Below are positions 29,578 to 39,719 of a DNA stretch of 64,000 nt, in pieces. Made by a program: the position numbers and the translations under genes. Position 1 is the stretch's first letter. The number at the start of each line of letters is the position of its first letter. Location of the stretch: the NCBI GenBank assembly GCA_017745075.1, contig JAGIAD010000029.1:434001-498000 (forward strand), written 5' to 3'. The notes beneath the pieces are model-generated. The model was not told where the DNA came from and made no database searches. It saw only the letters and a program-made list of their open reading frames with translations. Source of the DNA: Sphingobacteriaceae bacterium. Its GTDB lineage: Bacteria > Bacteroidota > Bacteroidia > Sphingobacteriales > Sphingobacteriaceae.

Positions 29578-30429
29578 ATGAAAAGCAAAATTAATATTCC
29601 ACCCATTCCAGCTATCTTATTATCGATAATCAGTGTGCAATGCGGTGCGGCAATAGCAAAAGCGCTTTTCCCGCAAATCGGGGCAGCGGCTACCGCATCC
29701 TTACGTATCGGTTTGTCAGCTGTAATCTTACTGATCGCTTTTCGGCCAAACCTGTTTAAGTTAACGACCAAACAGTGGAAATATACCATCCTTTACGGGG
29801 TTTGTTTAGGGGTAATGAATATGGTTTTTTATATGGCCATTGCCAGGATTCCGATCGGTTTGGGAGTAACACTCGAATTTGCCGGGCCTTTGGTCTTAGC
29901 CATCTTCGGCTCAAAAAAAGCAATAGATTTTATCTGGGTAATACTGGCCGCTACGGGCATTATACTCATTACCCCATGGACGGGTAACGGATTAAATTTA
30001 GCCGGCATATTGCTGGCGTTATTGGCAGGCGTTTTTTGGGCAGGTTATATTATCCTGGGTGGAAGGATTTCGAAAATCATGAAAGGAGGCGAAGCTGTTG
30101 CCATTGGGATGATATTTGCTACATTGGTAATCCTTCCATTTGGCATTACGGGCGGTGGTTTAAGTAATTTAAGCCCCCGATTACTGGGCCTGGGAGCAGC
30201 ACTTGCATTATTATCAAGCGCTATTCCCTTTACCCTTGAAATGAGGGCCCTTAAGCAGCTTCCTGCCCGGACTTTCAGTATTTTAATGAGCCTGGAACCT
30301 GCCATGGCCTCCTTAGCCGCACTTGTTTTTTTACAAGAATACCTCACATTGAAAGAGTGCCTGGCAGTGGCTTTTGTGGTAATCGCTTCTGCAGGTTCTG
30401 CGTTAACGGCCAGGCGTGCAAAACTGTAA
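29578..30429 (+). CDS. EamA/RhtA-type transporter (DMT superfamily)
   Basis: Ten hydrophobic segments, EamA-type repeats; TAATTTTG -7-like box at 29550. Confidence 0.9.
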   Translation: MKSKINIPPIPAILLSIISVQCGAAIAKALFPQIGAAATASLRIGLSAVILLIAFRPNLFKLTTKQWKYTILYGVCLGVMNMVFYMAIARIPIGLGVTLEFAGPLVLAIFGSKKAIDFIWVILAATGIILITPWTGNGLNLAGILLALLAGVFWAGYIILGGRISKIMKGGEAVAIGMIFATLVILPFGITGGGLSNLSPRLLGLGAALALLSSAIPFTLEMRALKQLPARTFSILMSLEPAMASLAALVFLQEYLTLKECLAVAFVVIASAGSALTARRAKL

Positions 30430-30714
30430 TCAGGCCAGTTTTTCTGTTTTATAAATGATAATATCTTCAGTCAACTTAGCAGCTTGTGCTACAAAGGCTA
30501 AAATATAAGGTTGCGCATTGTGCAGGTCCAAACCTTCCTGATCTTTCCATTCCTCTTGGAAAATAAAGGTATGATCACCTGCCGATTCGTGCAGATCGTA
30601 CTGAATGCAGGCTTCTTCCTTTCGCGAATTTGCAACCATATCAAGCAGCATCGTTCTTAATTCCGCCGTGGTTTCCTGTTTACTTTTAACTATTGCTGTT
30701 AAATAAATGCTCAT
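30430..30714 (-). CDS. Putative quinol monooxygenase (ABM domain)
   Basis: ~94 aa; EEACIQYDLHESAGDHTFIFQEEWKDQEGLDLH. Confidence 0.9.
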   Translation of the reverse strand: MSIYLTAIVKSKQETTAELRTMLLDMVANSRKEEACIQYDLHESAGDHTFIFQEEWKDQEGLDLHNAQPYILAFVAQAAKLTEDIIIYKTEKLA

Positions 30715-31315
30715 ATACTTCTGTATTTAAAAAATTTTGGGTTAAATGTTCGCGGTACAATTTAAGCGCACTCCTAATATCTGCATTCTTTTCTACATCA
30801 TGAAAATGAATACCATCTATGCGTTCCATCCCGGTAAAAGCATTCATTCTGTGGAAACCGAACAAAACGCCGTCATCCACACTGGTTTCCATAAAAAATT
30901 CTCCGGGCAGGGTAAATGCTTCTTTTGGAGCATTCCATGAGGATGTAACCATATATTTGCGTCCGTGCAACATGCCACCTGTACCATAATTCCGGGTTGG
31001 ATTATCAGCTTTACGTCCATCACTCACGTAAATTCCTTTTTTATGCCCTTCGGTAAAAACCACATCTATATATTTTTTCAATCCATGGGGCACCTGGAAC
31101 CACCAGATCGGAGTATGGTAAATCACCACATCTGCCCAAACATATTTTTCCACTTCTTCTTTTGGATCATAATCATCGTTGATATTGGTTGTTTTTACCT
31201 CAAATTCTGGCAATGAAGAGAAAAAATCCACAGTAGCATCAGTTATTGTTTCGTTAAACCTGCCACCAGAATGACCAAATTTTTGCCCTCCGTTAATGAT
31301 GAATATCTTTTTCAT
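30686..31315 (-). CDS. NAD(P)H-dependent oxidoreductase, MdaB/flavodoxin-like
   Basis: Flavodoxin-like fold; VIYHTPIWWFQVPHGLKKYIDVVFTEG. Confidence 0.9.
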   Translation of the reverse strand: MKKIFIINGGQKFGHSGGRFNETITDATVDFFSSLPEFEVKTTNINDDYDPKEEVEKYVWADVVIYHTPIWWFQVPHGLKKYIDVVFTEGHKKGIYVSDGRKADNPTRNYGTGGMLHGRKYMVTSSWNAPKEAFTLPGEFFMETSVDDGVLFGFHRMNAFTGMERIDGIHFHDVEKNADIRSALKLYREHLTQNFLNTEVYEHLFNSNS

Positions 31316-31411
31316 ATCGTTTTTCTATTTTAATAACACAAAATTAAAGCGCCCATATCTATTATTAAAACAAGTTAATTCATAGCTTTGTATCAGAATT
31401 ATAATACTAAT

Positions 31412-32317
31412 ATGATGGTTAATTTAGAATGGTACAGAAGTTTTAAGGCGATTTATAAAACAGGAACCTTAACTGGCGCAGCAGAAAACCTGTTCATTTC
31501 GCAGCCCGGGGTAAGTTTGCATTTAAGTTCTTTAGAAAGTTATGTGGGTTATAAACTTTTCGAGCGAACCGGCAGGAAAATGATCCCAACCGAAAAAGGA
31601 AAAGTGTTGTATAACTTTATTGTGGAGCCTCTGACCAAACTTGAGGATGCCGAAAAACATTTTCAGAAAAGCACGGAGAAGCATACTCCCACCATTAGTG
31701 TAGGCATGTGTTTCGAAACTTTTCAGATTACGCTTGAGCAATATATTTCTACCCTTCCGTTTAACGTAATTATCCGTTTTGGCGAATATCCGGAAATGCT
31801 TGATCAATTAGACAAAGGCATTTTAGACCTCATTATCACCCCACAAAAGGGCAATTCGCCCAATGTGGAACATGAAGCGTTTTCTTCCGAAACCATTGTC
31901 TTAGTGGGTGGCATTGAAACTGATGGGCAGGCTTTTGACTCGTTGGTTACAAAGAACGACCTAGCCGGAATGGAGGCCTGGTTAAAACAGCAAAAATGGT
32001 ATGGTACCGCTGGCGATATGGAGCACCTTTTACGTTTCTGGCAGCTAAACTTTGGTAAGCGCGCCGATTTCCGACCAAACTACATTGTGCCTAATCTTAA
32101 TTCTATTGTCCGCTGCTTATCTGGTGGAAAAGGATTGGCCATTATACCCGATTTTCTTTGCAAAAAAGAAGTTGAAGAAGAAAAAGTGAAAGTAATTTGG
32201 GAAGGCTTCTCCAAACTTACCAACACTTTATATTTTGGTTGTAGGAAAAATACACAATATGCATCAGAAATTCACATCATCAAAAACCTTTTTAAGGAGG
32301 TTATGGTTAATATATAG
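31412..32317 (+). CDS. LysR family transcriptional regulator
   Basis: N-terminal wHTH (FKAIYKTGTLTGAAENLFISQPGVSLHLSSLE); TAGCTTTG -7-like box at 31383. Confidence 0.93.
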   Translation: MMVNLEWYRSFKAIYKTGTLTGAAENLFISQPGVSLHLSSLESYVGYKLFERTGRKMIPTEKGKVLYNFIVEPLTKLEDAEKHFQKSTEKHTPTISVGMCFETFQITLEQYISTLPFNVIIRFGEYPEMLDQLDKGILDLIITPQKGNSPNVEHEAFSSETIVLVGGIETDGQAFDSLVTKNDLAGMEAWLKQQKWYGTAGDMEHLLRFWQLNFGKRADFRPNYIVPNLNSIVRCLSGGKGLAIIPDFLCKKEVEEEKVKVIWEGFSKLTNTLYFGCRKNTQYASEIHIIKNLFKEVMVNI

Positions 32318-32409
32318 TTTCTATTGAAAATGATCATTTTAGGTTAATGATCTAAATTTTCTTTGAAGTTGAGTTAAAATATAATTTAGATCATTCCTTA
32401 AACCGCAAC

Positions 32410-34905
32410 ATGAGTCGATCAAACCTTTTTTTAAGCCATGAGCAATTATTGGATGTTTTTAATCAAACCCATACTGCAACCGCTATCCATGTTGGCGAAA
32501 CGGCCATAATTCAGACGGCCAATGATGCCATGCTCAGAATTTGGGGAAAAGACAGGAGCGTGATCGGAAAATCGCTGGAAGAGGCATTGCCTGAACTTAA
32601 AGGTCAACCTTTTATAGATATGTTCCGCAGGGTATGGTTGGAAGGCCTCGTGATTTCTGGCAAGGATACTGCTGCCGACCTTATTATCAATGGAGAACTG
32701 AAAACCTTTTATTTCGATTTTGAATACCGGGCCATAAAAGACAAGGAAGGCAAGACGATCTGTATTCTACATACTGCAGTTGATGTAAGCGAGCGCGTGC
32801 TGAGGAAAGAGGCTATAGAAAGGGCGCAAGAGAAGGATGAAGCATTACAGCGCGAACAGGTATTGAACGAGGAGCTTGCGGCCACCGTGGAAGAACTTGC
32901 CGCTACCAATGAAGAACTTGTGGCCACCAATGAAGAATTACACGAAACACAGGAATCACTGCACCTTTTAAACAATGACCTGGAATTAAGGGTTATTGAG
33001 CGCTTTAACCAGCTTTCGGAAAGCGAAAAGCGTTTTAAAACCATGGCCGAAGGAACCGATATTTTTATTACGGTTGGCGATGAACATGGAAATGCCATTT
33101 ATTTCAATAAGCTCTGGACAACCTTAACCGGCAGATCGATGGATGATCTGCTTGCTTTTGGCTGGGTTGATCTGATCCACCCTGAAGACCGCGACAAATA
33201 CCTGAACATTTACCTTTCGGCACTGGCAGAGAAAAAACCATTTACCGGCGAATTTAGAATCCTGACCAAGAAAGGTGATTACCGATGGCTGTTGGCCAAT
33301 GGCCCGCCACGCTTCCATGCAGATGGCTCTTTTGCGGGTTACATTAGCTCGTGCATTGACATTACCGAAAGAAAGTTAATCGAATTGGAGCGGTTGAATT
33401 TGAATAAACTCATCGAAGCCAGTTCAGAATTTATAGCTTTAGCCGGTTTAGATATGACAATCCAATACCTGAACCCGGCAGCATTAAAAAAATTAGGTTG
33501 GGCCAGCATTGCCAACAGAAACATATTAGACTGTGTTTTCCCTGCAGACAGGCCTGCGGCTCAAAAACTTTTGCCCGGCATTTTGCAACGCTTCAATTTC
33601 AGACAGGAAATCCGTTTCTGGAATGAAAAAACGGGAAATCCTTTCTGGATTGAGTGGAATGGTTTCGCTATAAAAGATCAGGAAACAGATAAAGTAACCG
33701 CCATTGCTACGGTTAGCCCGGATATTACCGAACGGAAACTTTACCAGGAAGAGCTCCAGGCTATTAATATGGAAATGGCCGCAGCAAATGAGGAACTGGC
33801 CACAACCAACGAAGAATTGGCCCAAACACATGAAGACCTGGTGCAATACTCCAAAAAGTTAGCTGATAGCGAGGAAAGATTACTTCAGGCTATTGATACC
33901 GGTAGAATGGGTACCTGGAGCATCAATCCTAAAACGCTCGAAATTATTGTTTCAGGGTTTGTTAAAAACCTGCTCGGTTTGCCTTTAAATGAACCTCTTA
34001 AAATGGATGTGATTTTGAGGGCCATTAGTCCCGATTATCATGATGTATTGCGTAAAGCTTTAGCACAGGCATTAAAAAATCATTCGCCGAGTGATCTTGA
34101 ATTTTCAATAAACAATCTGATTACAGGCGAAGAAAAATGGGTTAGGGCAACCGGGAGGGTATTTGTAGATCATAATGGCAACGCGACCGAATATTCGGGT
34201 CTTTTTATTGATATTACAGAACAAAAACTAGATGAACTCCGAAAAAATGATTTCATCGGTATGGTTAGTCATGAATTAAAAACGCCATTAACGGCTATAA
34301 ATGGCTTTGTTCAGGTTTTGCAGCGCAAGGCCAGAAAGGATGAAGACAATTATGCAATGACTGCCCTTGATAAAGCATATAACCAGGTCAGAAAAATGAC
34401 GACCATGATTAATGGTTTCTTAAACGTATCGCGTTTGGAATCGGGCAAGCTGTTAATCGAAAAAACCGATTTTAACCTGGATCAGCTGTTGAAGGAAATC
34501 ATTGAAGAAACTTATATTTCTCAATCGTCACATCAGATTATATTTAACCCAAACTGCGAGGTAACTGTACATGCCGACCGGGATAAAATTGGCAATGTAA
34601 TTTCTAACCTGATCAGCAACGGGATAAAATATTCTGATAATGGTACTCAGATAGAAATAACCTGCAACATCCATGGTACTGAGGTAGAGGTTCAGATTAA
34701 AGATGAGGGAATGGGTATAAGTCCAGAAGATATTGATAAACTTTTCGAACGTTATTACCGTGTAAAGGGCAACCATACCATTTCTGGCTTTGGCATAGGA
34801 CTTTATTTAAGTGCCGAAATAATAGAAAGACACGGCGGCAGGATATGGGCTGAAAGTGAAGAGGGTAAGGGTTCTGTTTTTCATTTTACCCTGCCATTGA
34901 GTTAA
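32410..34905 (+). CDS. Multi-PAS sensor histidine kinase
   Basis: Several PAS/PAC units, H-box MVSHELKTPLTAI, N/G boxes; two heptad-repeat linkers. Confidence 0.95.
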   Translation: MSRSNLFLSHEQLLDVFNQTHTATAIHVGETAIIQTANDAMLRIWGKDRSVIGKSLEEALPELKGQPFIDMFRRVWLEGLVISGKDTAADLIINGELKTFYFDFEYRAIKDKEGKTICILHTAVDVSERVLRKEAIERAQEKDEALQREQVLNEELAATVEELAATNEELVATNEELHETQESLHLLNNDLELRVIERFNQLSESEKRFKTMAEGTDIFITVGDEHGNAIYFNKLWTTLTGRSMDDLLAFGWVDLIHPEDRDKYLNIYLSALAEKKPFTGEFRILTKKGDYRWLLANGPPRFHADGSFAGYISSCIDITERKLIELERLNLNKLIEASSEFIALAGLDMTIQYLNPAALKKLGWASIANRNILDCVFPADRPAAQKLLPGILQRFNFRQEIRFWNEKTGNPFWIEWNGFAIKDQETDKVTAIATVSPDITERKLYQEELQAINMEMAAANEELATTNEELAQTHEDLVQYSKKLADSEERLLQAIDTGRMGTWSINPKTLEIIVSGFVKNLLGLPLNEPLKMDVILRAISPDYHDVLRKALAQALKNHSPSDLEFSINNLITGEEKWVRATGRVFVDHNGNATEYSGLFIDITEQKLDELRKNDFIGMVSHELKTPLTAINGFVQVLQRKARKDEDNYAMTALDKAYNQVRKMTTMINGFLNVSRLESGKLLIEKTDFNLDQLLKEIIEETYISQSSHQIIFNPNCEVTVHADRDKIGNVISNLISNGIKYSDNGTQIEITCNIHGTEVEVQIKDEGMGISPEDIDKLFERYYRVKGNHTISGFGIGLYLSAEIIERHGGRIWAESEEGKGSVFHFTLPLS

Positions 34906-35058
34906 TTTACCCGAGCTTTTACCGCAAAGTACACAAAGAAAATACGCGCAAAGCATTTGTGTAATTTTTCCTCCCTGCCCTTTGTGGAAAAATAAAGGAG
35001 CCCATGTTTTATGATTAAATTGCCGTTACAGCACTTGTACGATCTATTAGTTTAGTTT

Positions 35059-35133
35059 GTCATTCTGAGTGAAACGAAGAATCTTTCGGTATGTACTGTT
35101 ATGTGAAAGATTCTTCACTGCGTTCAGAATGAC
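35059..35133. repeat. Dispersed-type imperfect palindrome
   Basis: GTCATTCTGAGtgaaACGAAGAATCTTTCggtatgtactgttatgtGAAAGATTCTTCactgcgTTCAGAATGAC. Confidence 0.85.
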
Positions 35134-35156
35134 AACAAAGGCCAGTGCTAAAAAGC

Positions 35157-37172
35157 CTATCCAATGCCCAACCCATCCAACAGATTATCATCAACCAGGT
35201 TCGGCAGTGTAATCTTCAAAGTATCAGTACGTGCCATTTCGCGCTGTATTGCAAAGCGGGCTTCTTTGTTGCGGGCCCAGCTTCTCCGGGCAATTCCGTT
35301 GTTTACATCATAAAAAAGCATGTTCTGCAGCTTTTCTTCAGCTTCTCTGGTTCCGTCAAGCACCATCCCAAAACCACCGTTTATCACTTCGCCCCAGCCT
35401 ACTCCACCTCCGTTATGGATCGAAACCCAGGTGGCGCCTCTAAAACTATCGCCAATCACATTATGGATGGCCATATCTGCGGTAAATCTGCTTCCATCGT
35501 AAATATTGCTCGTTTCCCTAAAAGGCGAATCCGTTCCGCTTACATCATGATGGTCTCTGCCTAAAATCACAGGAGCAGATAATTCGCCGGTTTTGATTGC
35601 CTCATTAAAGCGCAAAGCAATTTTTGCCCTCCCCTCGGCATCGGCATATAAGATACGTGCTTTTGAGCCCACAACTAACCTGTTTTCTTTGGCTGCCGTA
35701 ATCCAGTTGATATTGTCCTGCAATTGCTGTTGTATTTCTGAAGGTGCAGTAAGTTTAATTTCTTCCATCACCTCTTTGGCAATGCGATCGGTTAAATCAA
35801 GATCCTTTTCGTCTCCCGATGCACAAACCCACCTAAACGGACCAAAGCCGTAATCGAAACACAATGGCCCTAAAATATCTTCAACATAAGATGGATATCT
35901 AAAATCTATTCCATTGGCCGACATCACATCGGCACCTGCCCTGCTGCATTCCAGCAAAAAAGCATTTCCGTAATCAAAAAAATATGTTCCCCTGGCGGCA
36001 TGTTTGTTAACACTGGCGGCATGTCTTTTCAGTGAATCTTGAACCTCAATTTTAAATTGCTCAGCAGCATTTGCCATCATTTCATTGGCTTCATCAAAAC
36101 TTAAACCTGCGGGATAATAGCCTCCGGAATACGGGTTGTGGAGCGAAGTTTGGTCAGAGCCAATTACCACTTCAATATTTTCCTGGTCAAAACGTTCCCA
36201 AACATCTACCACATTGCCAATGTAAGCCAATGATACTGTTTGCTTTTTATCCTGGGCCGACAAAACTCTTTTTACCAGGTCATCTAAATTATCAATCAGC
36301 TCATCAACCCAGCCTTGCTGATGCCTTTTTACCGCTGCTTTCGGATTTACTTCGGCACATACCGTAATACAGCCCACAATATTACCGGCCTTGGTTTGCG
36401 CTCCGCTCATCCCGCCCAATCCGGCTGTAAGGAAAATTTTACCGGTAGTATCCTTCCCATAAAAACCTTTTTTACGGAAAGCATTCATTAAGGTAATTGC
36501 CGTTCCATGAACAATGCCCTGAGGCCCGATATACATATATGAACCAGCAGTCATCTGCCCGTACTGAGTAACGCCCAAAGCATTGAATTTTTCAAGATCT
36601 TCAGGCGAAGAATAATTCGGCACCATCATACCGTTGGTTACCACTACGCGGGGCGCCCCTGCACTTGATGGAAATAATCCCTGCGGATGTCCACTGTAAA
36701 TATTGAGCGTTTGCCGGTCGGTCATTGTGGCGAGGTATTGCATGGAAAGTAAATACTGGGCCCAATTTTGGAATACGCTGCCATTACCGCCATAAGTAAT
36801 CAGCTCTTCGGGGTGCTGTGCTATTGCCGGGTCTAAATTATTCTGGATCATGAGCATAATGGCAGCTGCATGTGGCGTACGGCATGGATACGCTGCAATA
36901 GGCCGTGCATAAATGGCATAATCGGGCATAAAACGATACATATAAATGTGTCCGTAGTTTTCCAGCTCATTTAAGAACTCTTGCGCAAGCTCCTGGTGCC
37001 ATGCTTCAGGGAAATAACGCAGTGCATTTTTGATGCTCAGTTTTTTTTCCGCAGCATTTAACACCGCTCTCCTCACAGGCGCATGGTTTAATTGCTCATT
37101 TCTTGTTTTTTTTGCGGGTAGAACCGAAGGAATACCTGCCAATACCTGTGCTTTAAAATCCATTCTCTGCAA
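35157..37172 (-). CDS. hutU: Urocanate hydratase (long form)
   Basis: FLTAGLGGMSGAQTKAGNIVGC, LHNPYSGGYYPAGLSF, HNGGGVGWGEVINGGFG. Confidence 0.93.
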   Translation of the reverse strand: MQRMDFKAQVLAGIPSVLPAKKTRNEQLNHAPVRRAVLNAAEKKLSIKNALRYFPEAWHQELAQEFLNELENYGHIYMYRFMPDYAIYARPIAAYPCRTPHAAAIMLMIQNNLDPAIAQHPEELITYGGNGSVFQNWAQYLLSMQYLATMTDRQTLNIYSGHPQGLFPSSAGAPRVVVTNGMMVPNYSSPEDLEKFNALGVTQYGQMTAGSYMYIGPQGIVHGTAITLMNAFRKKGFYGKDTTGKIFLTAGLGGMSGAQTKAGNIVGCITVCAEVNPKAAVKRHQQGWVDELIDNLDDLVKRVLSAQDKKQTVSLAYIGNVVDVWERFDQENIEVVIGSDQTSLHNPYSGGYYPAGLSFDEANEMMANAAEQFKIEVQDSLKRHAASVNKHAARGTYFFDYGNAFLLECSRAGADVMSANGIDFRYPSYVEDILGPLCFDYGFGPFRWVCASGDEKDLDLTDRIAKEVMEEIKLTAPSEIQQQLQDNINWITAAKENRLVVGSKARILYADAEGRAKIALRFNEAIKTGELSAPVILGRDHHDVSGTDSPFRETSNIYDGSRFTADMAIHNVIGDSFRGATWVSIHNGGGVGWGEVINGGFGMVLDGTREAEEKLQNMLFYDVNNGIARRSWARNKEARFAIQREMARTDTLKITLPNLVDDNLLDGLGIG

Positions 37173-37181
37173 TTTTAACTG

Positions 37182-38714
37182 TTATAAATCCTGTTCAGCC
37201 TTCACTGTCGCGGCAACAATTTTACCTTGTTGTACCATTTGGATGGCATTTTCCATCCTGTGGTACATGATCTGATCTTCTTCAAAATGATCAATTTCGG
37301 AGCGGACAAAACCATGTACCGCAGCCAGTATTTTACCGGGTTTTAAGGGGTAATGATAATCTACGGCCTGTGCCGCACAGAAGAGCTCGATTCCCAGTAT
37401 TTTTTCTACATTTTCTATTACCTGTAAAGCTTTACGCGCTCCAATGGACCCCATACTTACATGGTCTTCCTGGCCCAGCGATGTAGGGATACTATCGGCG
37501 CTGGCAGGGAAGCAAAGCCCTTTATTTTCGCTCGCCAAAGCTGCCGAGGTATATTGAACAATCATAAAACCCGAATTTAATCCGGTTTCTTTCATCAGCA
37601 ATTTCGGAACGCCAGGGGTATTTCCCTCTAAAGAAAGGTAAATCCGCCTATCGCTGATATTTCCAATTTCTGATGCGGCCAAACAGGCATAATCAAGCGG
37701 TAAAGCCAATGGTTGGCCATGAAAATTACCTCCGCTGATGGTTAAATCATCATTAAATATGACCGGGTTATCGGTAACAGAATTAAGTTCGACTTCTAAA
37801 GCTTCTTTTAAATGTAACCATGCCGTTCTGGAAGCACCATGTACCTGCGGAATACACCTTAAAGAGTAGGGGTCCTGTACTTTAGCGCAATTGGCATGTG
37901 ATTTCATAATTTCAGAGCCTCGTAACAGTTTCCGTACCTGCGCCGCCACTGCAATATTTGCCGGATATGGCCTTAGTTGATGTAGTTCTGCTTCAAAAGG
38001 TTTTTCTGAACCTTGGAGGCCTTCAATCATTAATGCTGCTATAATATCGGCTGATGCCAGCAAATTCTCCAAACGCTGAACTACTTTAACGGCATGTGCA
38101 GTGATAAACTGCGTACCATTGATCAGCGCCAGCCCCTCTTTAGGTCCCAAATGCAGAGGCTGTATATTGTATTTTTTTAAAAGTTCTGCTGTACTGATGA
38201 TTTCACCTTTATAATGCACTTTTCCGAGGCCGATTAATGGCAAAAACAGATGAGATAATGGAGCCAGATCGCCCGATGCACCAACTGAACCCTGTTTTGG
38301 CACAACAGGTATAGCGCCTGTTTCCAAAAACCAGATCATCCGTTCAAGGGTTTCAATCCTGATGCCCGAGTAACCCTGGGCTAAGGCCTGCAGTTTCAAA
38401 ACCAGCATTAACCCCGATATTTCCTGATCAATAGGTTCGCCTACACCCACTGCATGGCTTTTTAGTATATTTTCCTGTAATTTCCTGGTATCGCCCGCCG
38501 AAATCATTTCGGTGCAAAGCGGCCCGAAACCTGTATTGATTCCGTAAACGGCCTTGCCAGAAACCGCGATACGCTCTACCACCGCACTGCTTTCGATTAT
38601 CTTTTGCCGTGTGCTTTCGCTGAATATCCCTTTAGTTTCGCCCTTGCTGATGGCCAGCGCCAATTCAGCAGTTAAATGATCTGTACCATAGTTAAAAATC
38701 TGTTGCCCGCTCAT
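37182..38714 (-). CDS. hutH: Histidine ammonia-lyase
   Basis: MIO motif GSVGASGDLAPLSHL; YGINTGFGPL; start at MSGQQ preferred. Confidence 0.96.
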   Translation of the reverse strand: MSGQQIFNYGTDHLTAELALAISKGETKGIFSESTRQKIIESSAVVERIAVSGKAVYGINTGFGPLCTEMISAGDTRKLQENILKSHAVGVGEPIDQEISGLMLVLKLQALAQGYSGIRIETLERMIWFLETGAIPVVPKQGSVGASGDLAPLSHLFLPLIGLGKVHYKGEIISTAELLKKYNIQPLHLGPKEGLALINGTQFITAHAVKVVQRLENLLASADIIAALMIEGLQGSEKPFEAELHQLRPYPANIAVAAQVRKLLRGSEIMKSHANCAKVQDPYSLRCIPQVHGASRTAWLHLKEALEVELNSVTDNPVIFNDDLTISGGNFHGQPLALPLDYACLAASEIGNISDRRIYLSLEGNTPGVPKLLMKETGLNSGFMIVQYTSAALASENKGLCFPASADSIPTSLGQEDHVSMGSIGARKALQVIENVEKILGIELFCAAQAVDYHYPLKPGKILAAVHGFVRSEIDHFEEDQIMYHRMENAIQMVQQGKIVAATVKAEQDL

Positions 38715-38791
38715 AATCTTAAAGGTTTTACACAAAAATAAGCGCTATATTTGATACCTATAAATACCAATTACATCATCATTTAATAACC

Positions 38792-39685
38792 ATGAGTTAT
38801 CAGATAGAATTGCGGCATTTAAAGTATTTCCAGGTGCTGGCAGAAGAACTGAAATTTAGGAAGGCTGCCGACCGCCTGTTTATTTCGCAACCGGGATTAA
38901 GCCGGCAGATTAAACAGATGGAAGAAATTTTTAAGGCTCCATTGTTCGACCGTACCAAAAAAAAGGTAACGCTTACCGAAGCGGGCGTTTACCTGAAAGA
39001 AGAGGTTGATTTTTTGTTCGGGCATCTCGAAAACGTCAAAAACCAGGTGGCCAATATAGCTGAGGGCAAACAGGGTGAACTCAGGATCGGTTTTTTAGGC
39101 TCTGCGGCACAGAAAATTGTTCCGGAAGTAATTTTTAAGCTGAACAAACATTTTCCCAAAATCAGGACCAACCTGGATGAGATGCCCAATAAACTGCAGA
39201 TGGAATTATTGGAAAAGGATATGCTTGATATGGGCTTTGTGCGGATACAGCAGTTTAAGGCCGGTATTTCCAAATACATGATCCATCAGGATACTTTTTC
39301 TTTGGTGCTGCCTAAGAGCCACCCGATGAAAAAGGCCAGTTTTGAGGCGGTAAAAAAACTGGGCGATGAACCTTTTATCTTTTTCTCGAGTGATGACAGC
39401 CCTTTCTATTACGACCTGATGATGAGTATCTGTGAAGATCATGGTTTTAAACCTAAAACCTATCACAAATCGGTTAATGCTTTAACCATCTACAAATTGG
39501 TGGAAGAGGGTTTGGGGATTGCCATTGTGCCTACAGGCCTGCAATACGGTTATCAGGAAAATGTGAAGTTTATAGAACTGACCCATATCCCGCAACTAAC
39601 GGAGCTGTATATGATCTGGAAAGAATCGAACCGTAACCCCGCGTTAAAGAACGTAATTAAATTATTGCTAAAGGATAAGGTTTAG
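38792..39685 (+). CDS. LysR family transcriptional regulator
   Basis: ELRHLKYFQVLAEELKFRKAADRLFISQPGLSRQIKQME; divergent from hutH. Confidence 0.93.
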   Translation: MSYQIELRHLKYFQVLAEELKFRKAADRLFISQPGLSRQIKQMEEIFKAPLFDRTKKKVTLTEAGVYLKEEVDFLFGHLENVKNQVANIAEGKQGELRIGFLGSAAQKIVPEVIFKLNKHFPKIRTNLDEMPNKLQMELLEKDMLDMGFVRIQQFKAGISKYMIHQDTFSLVLPKSHPMKKASFEAVKKLGDEPFIFFSSDDSPFYYDLMMSICEDHGFKPKTYHKSVNALTIYKLVEEGLGIAIVPTGLQYGYQENVKFIELTHIPQLTELYMIWKESNRNPALKNVIKLLLKDKV

Positions 39686-39719
39686 CTTATATCCTTTAGC
39701 AATTTTAACATCATTTCTA

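Noticed and set aside
35157-38714. Complete hut pathway
   Set aside because: Only hutU and hutH are visible here; no hutI or formiminoglutamate hydrolase/transferase gene in the window.
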